DNA from: Clostridiales bacterium
GTDB taxonomy: Bacteria > Bacillota > Clostridia > Oscillospirales > Acutalibacteraceae
Length of the DNA stretch: 64,000 nt
Direction of reading: 5' to 3'
NCBI GenBank assembly: GCA_024684435.1
Contig: JAIKWV010000005.1
Span: 124,001-188,000, forward strand
Made by a program: the position numbers and the translations under genes. The notes below the pieces were generated by a model, which ran no database searches, was not told the origin of the DNA, and worked only from the letters and a program-made list of their open reading frames with translations. Within the stretch, counting starts at the first letter, position 1; every line of letters begins with the position of its first letter. Shown piece after piece: positions 1 to 10,299 of this stretch.

Positions 1-2
1 CG

Positions 3-389
3 TTGGGAGACAGCCTGCTTACCGCGGAGTGCTTCAAAAAGATATTTGAGCCGGAGAGTTTTGCAAAGTACATCAGGGTCTGCGATTCGACCTTCTACGA
101 AAAGCTTATGTTCAAGCCCTACGTTATTTCAAAGCTTGACAGTCCGTTGGTGGACAAATCCATGCTCAGCTATAAATGCAGGACCTGCGGAAAAAAGGCG
201 AGACTCATTGCGGATTGGAAGTTCTCAAACAGAAGCTTCAGAGCGATGTACTACTGTCCTGTGTGCGACGAAAAGGTCAAGGTATCAGTCAGTTTTAAAA
301 AATATTTTGACAGAGTTGAGGTCAAAAAAACATCCGTGATAGTTCCCGAAACAGTTACGGAACCGGCAGCGGATGACAATATCAAATGA
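3..389 (+). CDS. zinc-ribbon protein, 5' end outside window (partial)
   Basis: The reading frame is open to the left edge, so the true start probably lies outside the window and only the last ~128 residues are visible. Two CxxC pairs (about residues 59/62 and 85/88 of the visible part) lie 23 residues apart, which is the spacing of a zinc ribbon. The tail after the ribbon is Val/Glu/Pro-rich and looks disordered. I do not recognise the family. A nucleic-acid or protein-binding role is only a guess from the ribbon. A strong terminator follows directly. Confidence 0.6.
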   Translation: MGDSLLTAECFKKIFEPESFAKYIRVCDSTFYEKLMFKPYVISKLDSPLVDKSMLSYKCRTCGKKARLIADWKFSNRSFRAMYYCPVCDEKVKVSVSFKKYFDRVEVKKTSVIVPETVTEPAADDNIK

Positions 390-399
390 TATTATTAAG

Positions 400-424
400 A
401 GGAGCTTTAAGCTCCTTTCTTTAT
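400..424 (+). terminator. intrinsic terminator after zinc-ribbon gene
   Basis: Self-complementary arms AGGAGCTT/AAGCTCCT are followed by a T-rich run (TTTCTTTATTTTTTT). It separates the first gene from the next promoter. Confidence 0.8.
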
Positions 425-454
425 TTTTTTATATGTTTTTTTAATATTTTTTTA

Positions 455-483
455 TTGACAACAGAAAAAAGTTGGTGTATAAT
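455..483 (+). promoter_or_regulatory. sigma-A type promoter (TTGACA-N17-TATAAT)
   Basis: Perfect -35 TTGACA (455-460) and -10 TATAAT (478-483) with 17 bp between them, 31 bp upstream of the TTG start of the beta-lactamase-fold gene. Confidence 0.85.
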
Positions 484-514
484 CGGCGTGTTGTTTTAAA
501 GGGAGACGATTGAA

Positions 515-1423
515 TTGAAAAAAGTACACAAGATTTTATCCGTTTTATTGTCAGTTATGCTTATTTCTGTCATAGCTGTTCAGCCCGCGCAGGCTTGCTT
601 TGGCAGGAGCAATTTGACTTACCGTATTTCTAACGATCTTCAGAGCCAGCTCAACAAGATCTATAAGAGATACAATTTCTCGGTCAGTTGGGGTCTGTAT
701 GATATAGCCTCCAATAATCTTAAGCCGGTTGCCACTTATAACCAGGACAAGAGCTTTCAGAGCAACTGCACTATCAAGGCTTTGGTACTTCTTTATATTT
801 GTAAGCAGATGGATGCCGGCAAACTGTCTCTGGACACCAAGCTTTATGTCAAGCAGAGCAGCCTTTCACACAAGGGCTTCGGCGCAAAGGACGGCAAGTA
901 TACTGTAAAATACCTGCTTACCAGGATGATCCATGTGTCCAATAACGCATGTTACGAGGTATTGCTGAGATATATCACAAAAGAGAAGTTTAACGCTTTC
1001 CTGTTAAGTCTCGGCAGCGGCACCGTTATAAAGTCCTACGGATATATGGGCGATTGTACGGTGCGCAACCGTGCAACGGAGTGGTTTTCACTTTACAAGT
1101 ACTGCCAGTCAAGGGCAAAGCACGCAAACTTTGCATGGGGACTTCTCCTTGACGCCAAGTTTTCTCCCGTCCGCGACGGACTAAACAGAAAAGTTGCCCA
1201 TAAGAGCGGCTGGTATCACGGAGGAAAGGGCACAGCGGGGGATTGCTGTGTGGTCAAGACAGATAAAGGCGGATGTTATCTGCTTATAGTTTTCACCAAG
1301 AACAACGTCACAGGAGATTTCAGCCAGGCGTTGATAAGAGACCTTGCAAAGGTTCTTGACAAGGTGTGGAACGAATATTATGCTTATCTGCCTCCGTTGC
1401 GCAGGAAGGTAGCAAAATTCTGA
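515..1423 (+). CDS. secreted beta-lactamase/transpeptidase-fold protein with Cys in place of the catalytic Ser
   Basis: Starts at TTG with AAAGGGAGA 8 bp upstream. An N-terminal signal peptide ends near the AQA-C at residues 25-28. The class A beta-lactamase/DD-peptidase landmarks are in order and properly spaced: the helix that normally carries SxxK reads C85-T-I-K88, the SDN motif reads S142-N-N144, and the KTG motif reads K230-S-G232. The nucleophile position is a TGC codon (767-769), so it is cysteine rather than serine. Length (302 aa) is normal for the fold. Family knowledge suggests cell-wall binding or beta-lactam-related chemistry. With Cys at the active site it may be a thiol acyl-enzyme or a non-catalytic binder. 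It is monocistronic, between its own promoter and terminator. Confidence 0.85.
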   Translation: MKKVHKILSVLLSVMLISVIAVQPAQACFGRSNLTYRISNDLQSQLNKIYKRYNFSVSWGLYDIASNNLKPVATYNQDKSFQSNCTIKALVLLYICKQMDAGKLSLDTKLYVKQSSLSHKGFGAKDGKYTVKYLLTRMIHVSNNACYEVLLRYITKEKFNAFLLSLGSGTVIKSYGYMGDCTVRNRATEWFSLYKYCQSRAKHANFAWGLLLDAKFSPVRDGLNRKVAHKSGWYHGGKGTAGDCCVVKTDKGGCYLLIVFTKNNVTGDFSQALIRDLAKVLDKVWNEYYAYLPPLRRKVAKF

Positions 1424-1449
1424 TTTTACTAATAAGATCGTATAAATCG

Positions 1450-1481
1450 GGCGAATTGCAGACGCGGTTCGCCTGTTTTTT
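1450..1481 (+). terminator. intrinsic terminator
   Basis: Stem GGCGAA (1450-1455)/TTCGCC (1468-1473) followed by a T-rich run, 27 bp after the stop codon of the beta-lactamase-fold gene. Confidence 0.75.
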
Positions 1482-1502
1482 ATAATATTTCCGGCATATC
1501 GG

Positions 1503-1531
1503 TTGAATAATCTTGTTTTTAATAGTATAAT
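1503..1531 (+). promoter_or_regulatory. sigma-A type promoter (TTGAAT-N17-TATAAT)
   Basis: -35 TTGAAT at 1503-1508 and -10 TATAAT at 1526-1531, 17 bp spacer, 40 bp ahead of the lipoprotein start. Confidence 0.65.
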
Positions 1532-1571
1532 AATTCAGTAATCATAATCTTTCTTGAAAGGATTTTTTTAT

Positions 1572-2297
1572 ATGAAAAAATATTTTAGCTTCATTATGGC
1601 TGTTATGATACTGCTTCTTGTGTTTGCCGCTTGCGGTAAAAATTCGGGTTCTTCTGATCCGAAGATGGTGGATCCTGACGAGACCTATCCCGCCACACTT
1701 GATTACGGCTTTGCCACAGAGGCTCCCGACAGCAGATTGCCGGAATTCAAGGGTGACATAAAAAAGCTTATGAACAACTACTATATCGAGGTGGAGTATA
1801 AAGGTGAAACCATGTGGGCGGCAGGCATAGACGGCAATTTTTACCTGAGTGATCCCGAGCTTGCCGGTTCGTCATACGAGGCTCAGAATGTGTTCAGTAA
1901 AAACTGTTCATCATCCATCTATGACTATCTTTATGAATATTATGAATTTTTAAAGGAAAAGACCTTTTCCGTTACATCCGTAAGTGAGAACTTTGATGAG
2001 ATAATCGGCAGGAAAGCCCATAAGGTCGAATTTGCATCCCCTTACGGTTACGCAGGTACATATTACCTTGACGCAGAATACGGTTTTTGCCTCAAGCAGA
2101 TAGACGCCGGCGGTCATGAGGTGTTTGAGGTCAAGGATCTGAAAATAGGCAGCGTCAAGTACGAAGACCTGAAATGGGAAGACATGACCACTAACAACTA
2201 TATAGTTGAAAAATCAAACACAACAGAGAATGGTGTAATAACAAGCGTAGTTGTTCAGGGCGAGACCACTACGAAAGAGCCTGTTACTTTATTTTAA
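1572..2297 (+). CDS. putative lipoprotein of unknown function
   Basis: The ATG at 1572 is preferred over an in-frame TTG at 1554 because GAAAGGA (1556-1562) is placed as its ribosome binding site. The N-terminus is a lipoprotein signal: MKK, a hydrophobic stretch, then a lipobox FAAC. The rest (about 220 aa) is acidic and aromatic and alternates short beta-prone stretches. This resembles the LolA/outer-lipoprotein-sorting-like lipoproteins of Firmicutes, but I could not confirm a family. It should be anchored on the outer face of the membrane. A GTG-started acyltransferase begins 22 bp downstream and is likely co-transcribed. Confidence 0.8.
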   Translation: MKKYFSFIMAVMILLLVFAACGKNSGSSDPKMVDPDETYPATLDYGFATEAPDSRLPEFKGDIKKLMNNYYIEVEYKGETMWAAGIDGNFYLSDPELAGSSYEAQNVFSKNCSSSIYDYLYEYYEFLKEKTFSVTSVSENFDEIIGRKAHKVEFASPYGYAGTYYLDAEYGFCLKQIDAGGHEVFEVKDLKIGSVKYEDLKWEDMTTNNYIVEKSNTTENGVITSVVVQGETTTKEPVTLF

Positions 2298-2318
2298 TTT
2301 TGAAATTGCGGTGATAAT

Positions 2319-3338
2319 GTGAGTAAGGCGAGAGTACATTGGGTAGATATTGCCAAGGGTATAACCATAATATGTGTCCTGTTCGGACACACGGTCGGCA
2401 CCCCTGCGTTACTGGCGCGTTTCGTTTACCTGTTTCATATGCCGGCTTTCTTTATGCTTTCCGGCTATGTGTTTTCAAACAAAAGAAAATTCGGTAATTT
2501 TCTGACAGTAAAGCTCAGGACGGTAATATTGCCGATCTTTACCATCGGACTTACCGGCGCCGTGCTGGTAGGACTTGCCATGAAATTATTAAAGCACGAG
2601 GATATCAATTGGAAATGGACGTTCCTCAATCCTTTTGTACAGTATGGAGATCACAACCTTTTGTGGTATCTGGCGTCGCTGTTTGTGCTGCTTATTATAT
2701 TCTACGGCTTAACAAAGCTGCTCAAAGATAAAATAAAACTTATTATCCCGATATCTTTTCTGCTTGGCTTGGGGTCATATTGCTTTATAAAATTTGTAGG
2801 CATCACAGTGCCTTGGAATATTGACATCGCTCTGGTGGCGCTGCCATTTACCGCCATAGGTTACGGATTAAAAAAGTCCGAGAGTTGCGAAAAGTTGAAA
2901 AATCCGTTTGTACTTCTTGCAGCGGCGGCTGTTTGCATTGCTGTGGGATATATAAACGTAAAATATTTTTGCCCGGATCTGTTCAAGTCGGTTGATATGC
3001 ATCAGAAAATCTACGGGAACATTTTCCTGTTCTATATCGCGGCGATAGCCGGCTCATTCATGATAATATCTCTTTCCATGCTCATAAACAATAATATTCT
3101 GCTGGAATACTTTGGCAAAAATTCGATCATAATTTACGCTTTTGAACCGGCACAGTATTTTGTCAACTTCCTGCTGAAGACCGTCGGGATCACACGTTAC
3201 AGCGGTCGCCCGTTCATTATATTGCTGGCGGTGAGCATTTTGTCGGTAGCTGTAATAATGTTGGTGAACTGTATACTTTCAGCCGAAATAAATCAGTTCG
3301 CGCCGTTTTTGATTGGCAGATCAAGGGATAATAAATGA
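2319..3338 (+). CDS. membrane acyltransferase, family 3 (OafA/WecH-like)
   Basis: GTG start. The N-terminus carries the acyltransferase-3 signature: WVDIAKGI, followed by the catalytic-type His in LFGHTV, then the FHMPAFFMLSGY motif. About ten hydrophobic segments cover the 339 residues, as usual for this family. These proteins transfer acetyl or other acyl groups to cell-surface sugars (peptidoglycan, teichoic acid, exopolysaccharide). The substrate cannot be read from the sequence. It lies between a lipoprotein and a tRNA-modification gene and ends a few bases before the next gene, so it is probably in one transcript with both. Confidence 0.9.
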   Translation: MSKARVHWVDIAKGITIICVLFGHTVGTPALLARFVYLFHMPAFFMLSGYVFSNKRKFGNFLTVKLRTVILPIFTIGLTGAVLVGLAMKLLKHEDINWKWTFLNPFVQYGDHNLLWYLASLFVLLIIFYGLTKLLKDKIKLIIPISFLLGLGSYCFIKFVGITVPWNIDIALVALPFTAIGYGLKKSESCEKLKNPFVLLAAAAVCIAVGYINVKYFCPDLFKSVDMHQKIYGNIFLFYIAAIAGSFMIISLSMLINNNILLEYFGKNSIIIYAFEPAQYFVNFLLKTVGITRYSGRPFIILLAVSILSVAVIMLVNCILSAEINQFAPFLIGRSRDNK

Positions 3339-3359
3339 CGTGTGCAGGCAGGTGATCTT

Positions 3360-4070
3360 GTGCAAAAGCTTATGTCCTATATGCGCTCCGCTATGGAGCA
3401 ATACGACATGATAGAGGATGGCGATCGGGTGGCGGTCGGCTTGTCGGGGGGCAAGGATTCAGTAGCTATGCTTGCCGCCCTTGCCAAGCTCAGAAGTTTT
3501 TACCCTAAAAAATTTGAGCTGGTCGCCCTTACTATAGATATGTGTTTTGACAACGAGAGGGGAGACTACTCTCAGCTTCAGCAGCTGTGCGATTCCCTGG
3601 ACGTAAAGTACGTGGTCAAACCTACGGAGTTGTATAAGATAATATTTGAGGTCAGGCAGGAGTCAAATCCGTGCAGTCTTTGCGCCCGTATGCGCAGGGG
3701 AGCAATACACGATCTTGCAAAGAGCGAGGGCTGTAACCGTCTGGCTCTGGGTCACCACATGGACGATGTCGCCGAGACATTTATGATGAATCTGCTCAAC
3801 GGCGGACATATAGGCTGTTTCTCTCCGGTCACATATCTGTCGAGAAAGGACCTTTATTTGATACGTCCCATGATCTTCGCCCGTGAAAGTGACTGCGCGA
3901 GGGTCGTCAGAAGAAACGGTCTGCCTGTTGTAAAAAGCCAATGTCCCGCCGACGGAACTACCGAGCGGCAGGAGATGAAGCTGCTGCTCACTTCATTTGA
4001 AAAGAAATACGGCAGTATCCGCAACAAAATCCTGGGCGCAATGCAGAGAGGAAACATAAGCGGGTTTTAG
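3360..4070 (+). CDS. TtcA-like tRNA 2-thiolation enzyme (PP-loop ATPase)
   Basis: The PP-loop motif SGGKDS binds ATP to adenylate the target base. A CxxC (NPCSLC) and a later Cys (SQCPAD) match the cysteines that hold the Fe-S cluster in TtcA, and HHMDDVAETFMMN is the typical core. TtcA makes 2-thiocytidine at tRNA position 32. I chose GTG 3360 because AGGTGA lies just upstream. An alternative GTG at 3342 adds six residues but has no well-placed ribosome binding site. About 236 aa, shorter than the E. coli enzyme, so 'TtcA-like' is safer than ttcA. A bidirectional terminator follows. Confidence 0.85.
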   Translation: MQKLMSYMRSAMEQYDMIEDGDRVAVGLSGGKDSVAMLAALAKLRSFYPKKFELVALTIDMCFDNERGDYSQLQQLCDSLDVKYVVKPTELYKIIFEVRQESNPCSLCARMRRGAIHDLAKSEGCNRLALGHHMDDVAETFMMNLLNGGHIGCFSPVTYLSRKDLYLIRPMIFARESDCARVVRRNGLPVVKSQCPADGTTERQEMKLLLTSFEKKYGSIRNKILGAMQRGNISGF

Positions 4071-4102
4071 TCTTATGGATATAAAAAATCATAAAAACGA
4101 TC

Positions 4103-4139
4103 AACACCGCCGGAGGACGATCCTTCGGCGGTGTTTTTG
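4103..4139. terminator. bidirectional terminator between ttcA-like gene and atp operon
   Basis: Ten-bp perfect stem AACACCGCCG (4103-4112)/CGGCGGTGTT (4126-4135), with T-runs on one side and A-runs on the other. It sits between two convergent transcription units and can stop both. Confidence 0.85.
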
Positions 4140-4146
4140 TATGTTG

Positions 4147-4554
4147 TTATTTTAACTTGTGATTTGCAACCCTCAGCCTTGCCATGGCGCGGGCAAGGGA
4201 AATTTTTGAGCCTTTGTATTCCACGATGCTCTTTTGCTGTCTCAGCTTTTCCTGAGCGCGTTTGAGAGCTTCTTCCGCGCGGACCACGTCGATGTCCTCC
4301 GGCCACTCGCAGGCCTGAGTAAACAGCACCGTGTCCTCATGCCCCACTTCTATGAAGCCATCGGAGTTGAAAGCTTCTTTCCACTCTCCGTCGATTTTTA
4401 TGCGTATACTGCCTACCACAACGGGGGCGACCATGGGCATATGCCCGGCAAAAATACCGAATTCGCCGTCCGGCACGTTTATTATGAGCCCTTCCACCTG
4501 ACCGTTGAAGAACTCCCGCTCCGGGGTCATTATACGCAAATGATAAGTACTCAT
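4147..4554 (-). CDS. atpC: F1 ATP synthase subunit epsilon
   Basis: 135 aa. The N-terminal beta-sandwich shows the family features LRIMTPE, VPDGEFGIFAGHMPM and FIEVG. The C-terminal two-helix domain (residues ~88-135) includes the AEEALKRAQEKL helix. Epsilon joins gamma in the central stalk and can inhibit ATP hydrolysis through the C-terminal helices. It is the last gene of the operon, 14 bp after atpD, and is followed by the bidirectional terminator. Confidence 0.97.
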   Translation of the reverse strand: MSTYHLRIMTPEREFFNGQVEGLIINVPDGEFGIFAGHMPMVAPVVVGSIRIKIDGEWKEAFNSDGFIEVGHEDTVLFTQACEWPEDIDVVRAEEALKRAQEKLRQQKSIVEYKGSKISLARAMARLRVANHKLK

Positions 4555-4568
4555 TTCCGGCTTTCCTT

Positions 4569-6825
<2,257 letters not shown>

Positions 6826-6863
6826 ATGTGGCTTCGCGCGCAGAGTTCGGCGCCGTTCCTTTC

Positions 6864-8369
6864 TTATTTATTCTTGGCGAAAAAATCGGATATTGCGTCA
6901 ACAATGACGTTTCTGTCGGAGTCGCTGAGATTGCCGGACATATCCACGGCGTGCATAGTGGACGCACAGTGTTCATCCAGATATTCAAGCATCTGCTTTT
7001 TGACTGCGGAAACATTTTTCTTTGGAATGTCCTTAAACATGTCTTTTTCATAGGCAAGAAGCACCGCAACCTGTTCGGAGAGAGCCATAACGTCGTTTTG
7101 CCGCTGCTTCAACAGCTCTGTCAGGCGTTCCCCACGGGCAAGAAGATGCGCTGTGGAAGCGTCTATATCAGCGCCGAATTGGGCGAAGACCGCCGTGTCG
7201 CGGTACTGAGCAAGCTCAAGACGCAGACTGCCGGAAACAGCCTTCATTGCGCTGCGCTGTGCGGAGCGTCCCACTCTCGAAACGGAAAGACCCACGTTCA
7301 GCGCCGGTCGGACGCCTGCGTTGAACAGCTCGCTTTCAAGATATATCTGACCGTCCGTGATCGAAATAACGTTCGTGGGAATGTAGGCGGAAATGTCTCC
7401 CGCCATGGTCTCAACTATGGGCAGGGCGGTCATTGAACCGCCGCCCAGTTCATCGGAAAGCTTGGCGGAGCGCTCAAGCAGACGGCTGTGAAGGTAGAAA
7501 ACGTCGCCGGGATAAGCCTCACGTCCCGACGGACGGCGAAGCAGGAGAGACATTGAGCGGTAAGCTATGGCGTGCTTGGTCAGGTCGTCGTAAACTATGA
7601 GCACGTCCTTGCCGTTATACATGAACTCCTCCGCAATGGCACAGCCTGCATAGGGAGCCAGATACTGCATGGAGGCGCAGTCGTCGGCGGTGGACGAGAC
7701 TATGACAGTGTTGCTCATGGCGTCCTCAGTTGTAAGAATCCGTACTACCTGAGCCACCGTGGAAGCTTTTTGACCAATGGCGCAGTAAACGCAGATAACG
7801 TCGTCCTTCTTCTGGTTTATCATTGCCGCCAGAGCGATGGCCGTTTTGCCGGTCTGTCTGTCTCCGACTATCAGCTCACGCTGACCTCTGCCGATGGGGA
7901 TCATGCTGTCTATCGCCAGAAGACCCGTCTGCAGGGGGGCGTTGACAGGGGAGCGCTGCATGATGGTGGGAGCGTGGTTTTCGATGGGGCGGTATTTGTC
8001 GGCTTTCAAGGGCAGTCCGTCAAGGGGTCTGCCTATTGGGTCAACGATCCTTCCTAAAAGCTCGTTACCCACGCAGATATTTGCCACCCTGCCGGTCCCT
8101 CTTACTATACAGCCGGGTACAACACTGCTGCTTTTGCCCAGGAGTACCGCGCCTACGCCGCTTTCGCTCATTTCCAGAGCAAGACCGTATGCGTCTCCGT
8201 CAAAGCTGATGAGCTCGCCGTAACTTATGCCGGAAAGACCGTCGATCTGAACGATATCGTCGGTACAGCTTCTTACCACGCCGTATTCGTAAACCTTCGG
8301 TTTATATTCATATTCGTTTATTTTGCTGTTCAAAAATGAAGCAACAGATTTAACATCACTGCCAAACAT
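6864..8369 (-). CDS. atpA: F1 ATP synthase subunit alpha
   Basis: 501 aa, full length. Walker A GDRQTGKT is at residues 169-176. The N-terminal amphipathic segment, which in other species docks onto the N-terminal domain of delta, is still present and of normal length even though the neighbouring delta gene lacks that domain. Alpha carries the non-catalytic nucleotide sites. It is 12 bp downstream of atpH in the operon. Confidence 0.99.
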   Translation of the reverse strand: MFGSDVKSVASFLNSKINEYEYKPKVYEYGVVRSCTDDIVQIDGLSGISYGELISFDGDAYGLALEMSESGVGAVLLGKSSSVVPGCIVRGTGRVANICVGNELLGRIVDPIGRPLDGLPLKADKYRPIENHAPTIMQRSPVNAPLQTGLLAIDSMIPIGRGQRELIVGDRQTGKTAIALAAMINQKKDDVICVYCAIGQKASTVAQVVRILTTEDAMSNTVIVSSTADDCASMQYLAPYAGCAIAEEFMYNGKDVLIVYDDLTKHAIAYRSMSLLLRRPSGREAYPGDVFYLHSRLLERSAKLSDELGGGSMTALPIVETMAGDISAYIPTNVISITDGQIYLESELFNAGVRPALNVGLSVSRVGRSAQRSAMKAVSGSLRLELAQYRDTAVFAQFGADIDASTAHLLARGERLTELLKQRQNDVMALSEQVAVLLAYEKDMFKDIPKKNVSAVKKQMLEYLDEHCASTMHAVDMSGNLSDSDRNVIVDAISDFFAKNK

Positions 8370-8381
8370 AGAGTATGCTCC

Positions 8382-8603
8382 TTAATCGGTAAACTGACGC
8401 TGCATATCTTCAATGCGCGCCAAAACGCTTGCGTCGTAGACCTTACCGTTGATAAAAGCGGAAAATCCGCCGATAAGGGAGTCGTCCCTTACGACTTTGA
8501 ATCTTATCTCCCTGCCCAGCATTTTGCTGAAGCCGGATCTGATACGCTCAATATCCTGCTCGGTAAAATCTCCGGCAAGCTTTAACATATTTTCATCTAC
8601 CAT
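8382..8603 (-). CDS. atpH: F1 ATP synthase subunit delta, C-terminal domain only
   Basis: Only 73 aa, against about 175-180 aa for normal delta. The whole protein matches the C-terminal part of delta: a short helix, then VVRDDSLIGGF and INGKVYDAS, the conserved strand-turn pattern that binds the b subunit. The N-terminal six-helix domain, which anchors the stator to alpha, is absent. The ATG has its own ribosome binding site (GAAAGGAA) and sits 37 bp after the atpF stop, so no room exists for the missing domain and no frameshift remnant is seen. It is probably a genuine short form in this lineage, but a deletion cannot be excluded from one sequence. Confidence 0.88.
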   Translation of the reverse strand: MVDENMLKLAGDFTEQDIERIRSGFSKMLGREIRFKVVRDDSLIGGFSAFINGKVYDASVLARIEDMQRQFTD

Positions 8604-8640
8604 AAGTTTCGGTTCCTTTCAGCACAGGGAAAAATAAAGA

Positions 8641-9120
8641 TCAGTTCTTCCTGCTGTTAAAAAAGTCGTCGATGATCTTTTGATTGTCCTCGACAGTCAC
8701 TTCGCGCTGAAGTATCTGTTTTGCCATGTTTACGGCAACATCCGCGATATCGTCGCTGAGATCGTTCATCTTGCTGTCGTATTCGGCCTGAGCCTTTTGG
8801 TTGGCCTTTTCGATAATTTCAAGAGCCATATTGTTCGCGCTGCCGATAATTTCATCGGCCTCCCGATTGGCGTTCGTGGTTATCTCAAGCACCTTGCTCT
8901 TTGCGTCGTTCTCAGCTGACATGATCTGAGCGTTGTACTGCTCCAGCAGCTTTGAAGCCTCAGCTTCCTTTTGAGCCGCGTTTTCAAGATGACTGTTGAC
9001 AGAGTCGGCGCGTTCTTTAATAAACTTGCTCACCGGCTTATATACCAGCAGACGGAGAAGCACGAACAAAACAACGATGTTTATAATATGTATGATTATG
9101 TCAATGGGATTGATATCCAT
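8641..9120 (-). CDS. atpF: F0 ATP synthase subunit b
   Basis: 159 aa, typical. One N-terminal membrane helix (residues ~5-25) is followed by a long charged coiled coil rich in Ala, Glu and Lys, and the C-terminus MAKQILQREV resembles the delta-binding end of b. Two b subunits form the peripheral stalk. No extra N- or C-terminal domain is present that could stand in for the missing half of delta. Confidence 0.97.
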   Translation of the reverse strand: MDINPIDIIIHIINIVVLFVLLRLLVYKPVSKFIKERADSVNSHLENAAQKEAEASKLLEQYNAQIMSAENDAKSKVLEITTNANREADEIIGSANNMALEIIEKANQKAQAEYDSKMNDLSDDIADVAVNMAKQILQREVTVEDNQKIIDDFFNSRKN

Positions 9121-9138
9121 TTCAGAAGTCTCCAGTCA

Positions 9139-9354
9139 TTATTTAGTGAAGAGCATGATAAGCGCGGTAACGAATCCGTAAATAGCAGTGGATTCAGTAA
9201 GCGCAAGACCAAGGATAAGAATAGAGTTGATCTTGCCGGCGGCTTCGGGCTGACGTGCCACCGCGTCCACGGCCTTACCGGTTGCAAGTCCCATTGCGAA
9301 ACCGGACGTTACGCAGGAAAGTAAACATAATGCTGCTGCAAATGCTGTGTTCAT
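9139..9354 (-). CDS. atpE: F0 ATP synthase subunit c (rotor ring)
   Basis: 71 aa from the ATG at 9354, which has AGGAGG just upstream; in-frame codons further upstream lack a ribosome binding site. Two membrane helices are joined by the polar loop ARQPEA. Helix 2 has the ion-binding carboxylate in TESTAIY. The Glu-Ser-Thr and the Tyr five residues after the Glu match the Na+-binding pattern of Ilyobacter-type rings, but the helix-1 Gln of that pattern aligns with Met here. Whether H+ or Na+ is used is therefore open. Confidence 0.97.
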   Translation of the reverse strand: MNTAFAAALCLLSCVTSGFAMGLATGKAVDAVARQPEAAGKINSILILGLALTESTAIYGFVTALIMLFTK

Positions 9355-9385
9355 AATAAAAATCCTCCTGAAAATTATTTGTATA

Positions 9386-10282
9386 TTATTCTTCCGCAGT
9401 TTCAACTGCTTCATTTATAAACGCCAGTGTAAGGGTCACAAATATGAAAGCCTGAATGATTGGGTGGAAGACGTTGAAGTACAGTCCCACTAAGCTGGGG
9501 AACCCCACAGCTCTGCTGCCAAGTGCGGTGTATAGCAGATCCATAACGATGAGTCCGCCAAGCATATTGCCGAAAAGACGGCACGCCATTGAGACAGGCA
9601 CCGCCATATCGCAGACGATCCTTATGGGAAAAACAAGGGGAGAGGGTGAGGCAAGACTTTTTATACGGCCTCCTACGCCTCTTATCTTGATGCCGTAGTA
9701 GTTTATCAGGAAAAACGTTATCAGCGCCATTCCGAAGGTCATTGAGATATCCGCCGTGGGGGCTCTTAAGCCGAACAGTTCAACGGAAGCGCAGGCTATC
9801 ATGTAGACCGCAATGGTGAAAATGTATGCGCCCAATCCGTCTATGCCCTTGACCTGGGAATGGATATATTTTTCGATAAACTCCACCATGATCTCCAGAA
9901 CGTTCTGTATGCCCTTCGGGTGTTCGGTCATTTTTGGGATAACGAAGATCCTTATCAGGACCGCGAGAATTATCAGAACCAGCATGACCATCCATGATAT
10001 CACGATGGAAGAATTTATGCTGTGACCGAAAAGTGTCATCTTAGGCGGGAAGATCTCAACCTCAAGCTCTTTTTTCTCTTTGCCGAAGATCAGTATCAAC
10101 GCCTCAACGATGGTAAGCCAGGAACCGAAGACGGTCATGACGGTGAAGAGCTTTTTCTTTCGCTTGAGTTTCTTCGGCGGACTTTCCTCGGCGGAGATTT
10201 TCTTCGCGGCAGATGATCTGAGGAAATATCCCGCCACAGCAAGAATGACGCCGACGATCACAAGGACAATGTCAGTTTTCAT
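9386..10282 (-). CDS. atpB: F0 ATP synthase subunit a, with N-terminal extension
   Basis: The essential Arg is in CRLFGNM, and the C-terminal half (HPIIQAFIFVTLTLAF) is typical for subunit a, which forms the ion path next to the c ring. About 80 residues precede the canonical first segment. They contain two extra hydrophobic stretches separated by a basic run (KKLKRKKK), so the protein (about 298 aa) is longer than the usual 230-270. The ATG at 10282 is preferred because AAAGGA lies about 10 bp upstream; the ATG at 10291 is only 1 bp from it. Confidence 0.95.
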   Translation of the reverse strand: MKTDIVLVIVGVILAVAGYFLRSSAAKKISAEESPPKKLKRKKKLFTVMTVFGSWLTIVEALILIFGKEKKELEVEIFPPKMTLFGHSINSSIVISWMVMLVLIILAVLIRIFVIPKMTEHPKGIQNVLEIMVEFIEKYIHSQVKGIDGLGAYIFTIAVYMIACASVELFGLRAPTADISMTFGMALITFFLINYYGIKIRGVGGRIKSLASPSPLVFPIRIVCDMAVPVSMACRLFGNMLGGLIVMDLLYTALGSRAVGFPSLVGLYFNVFHPIIQAFIFVTLTLAFINEAVETAEE

Positions 10283-10299
10283 TTCTTTCATATCCTTTG

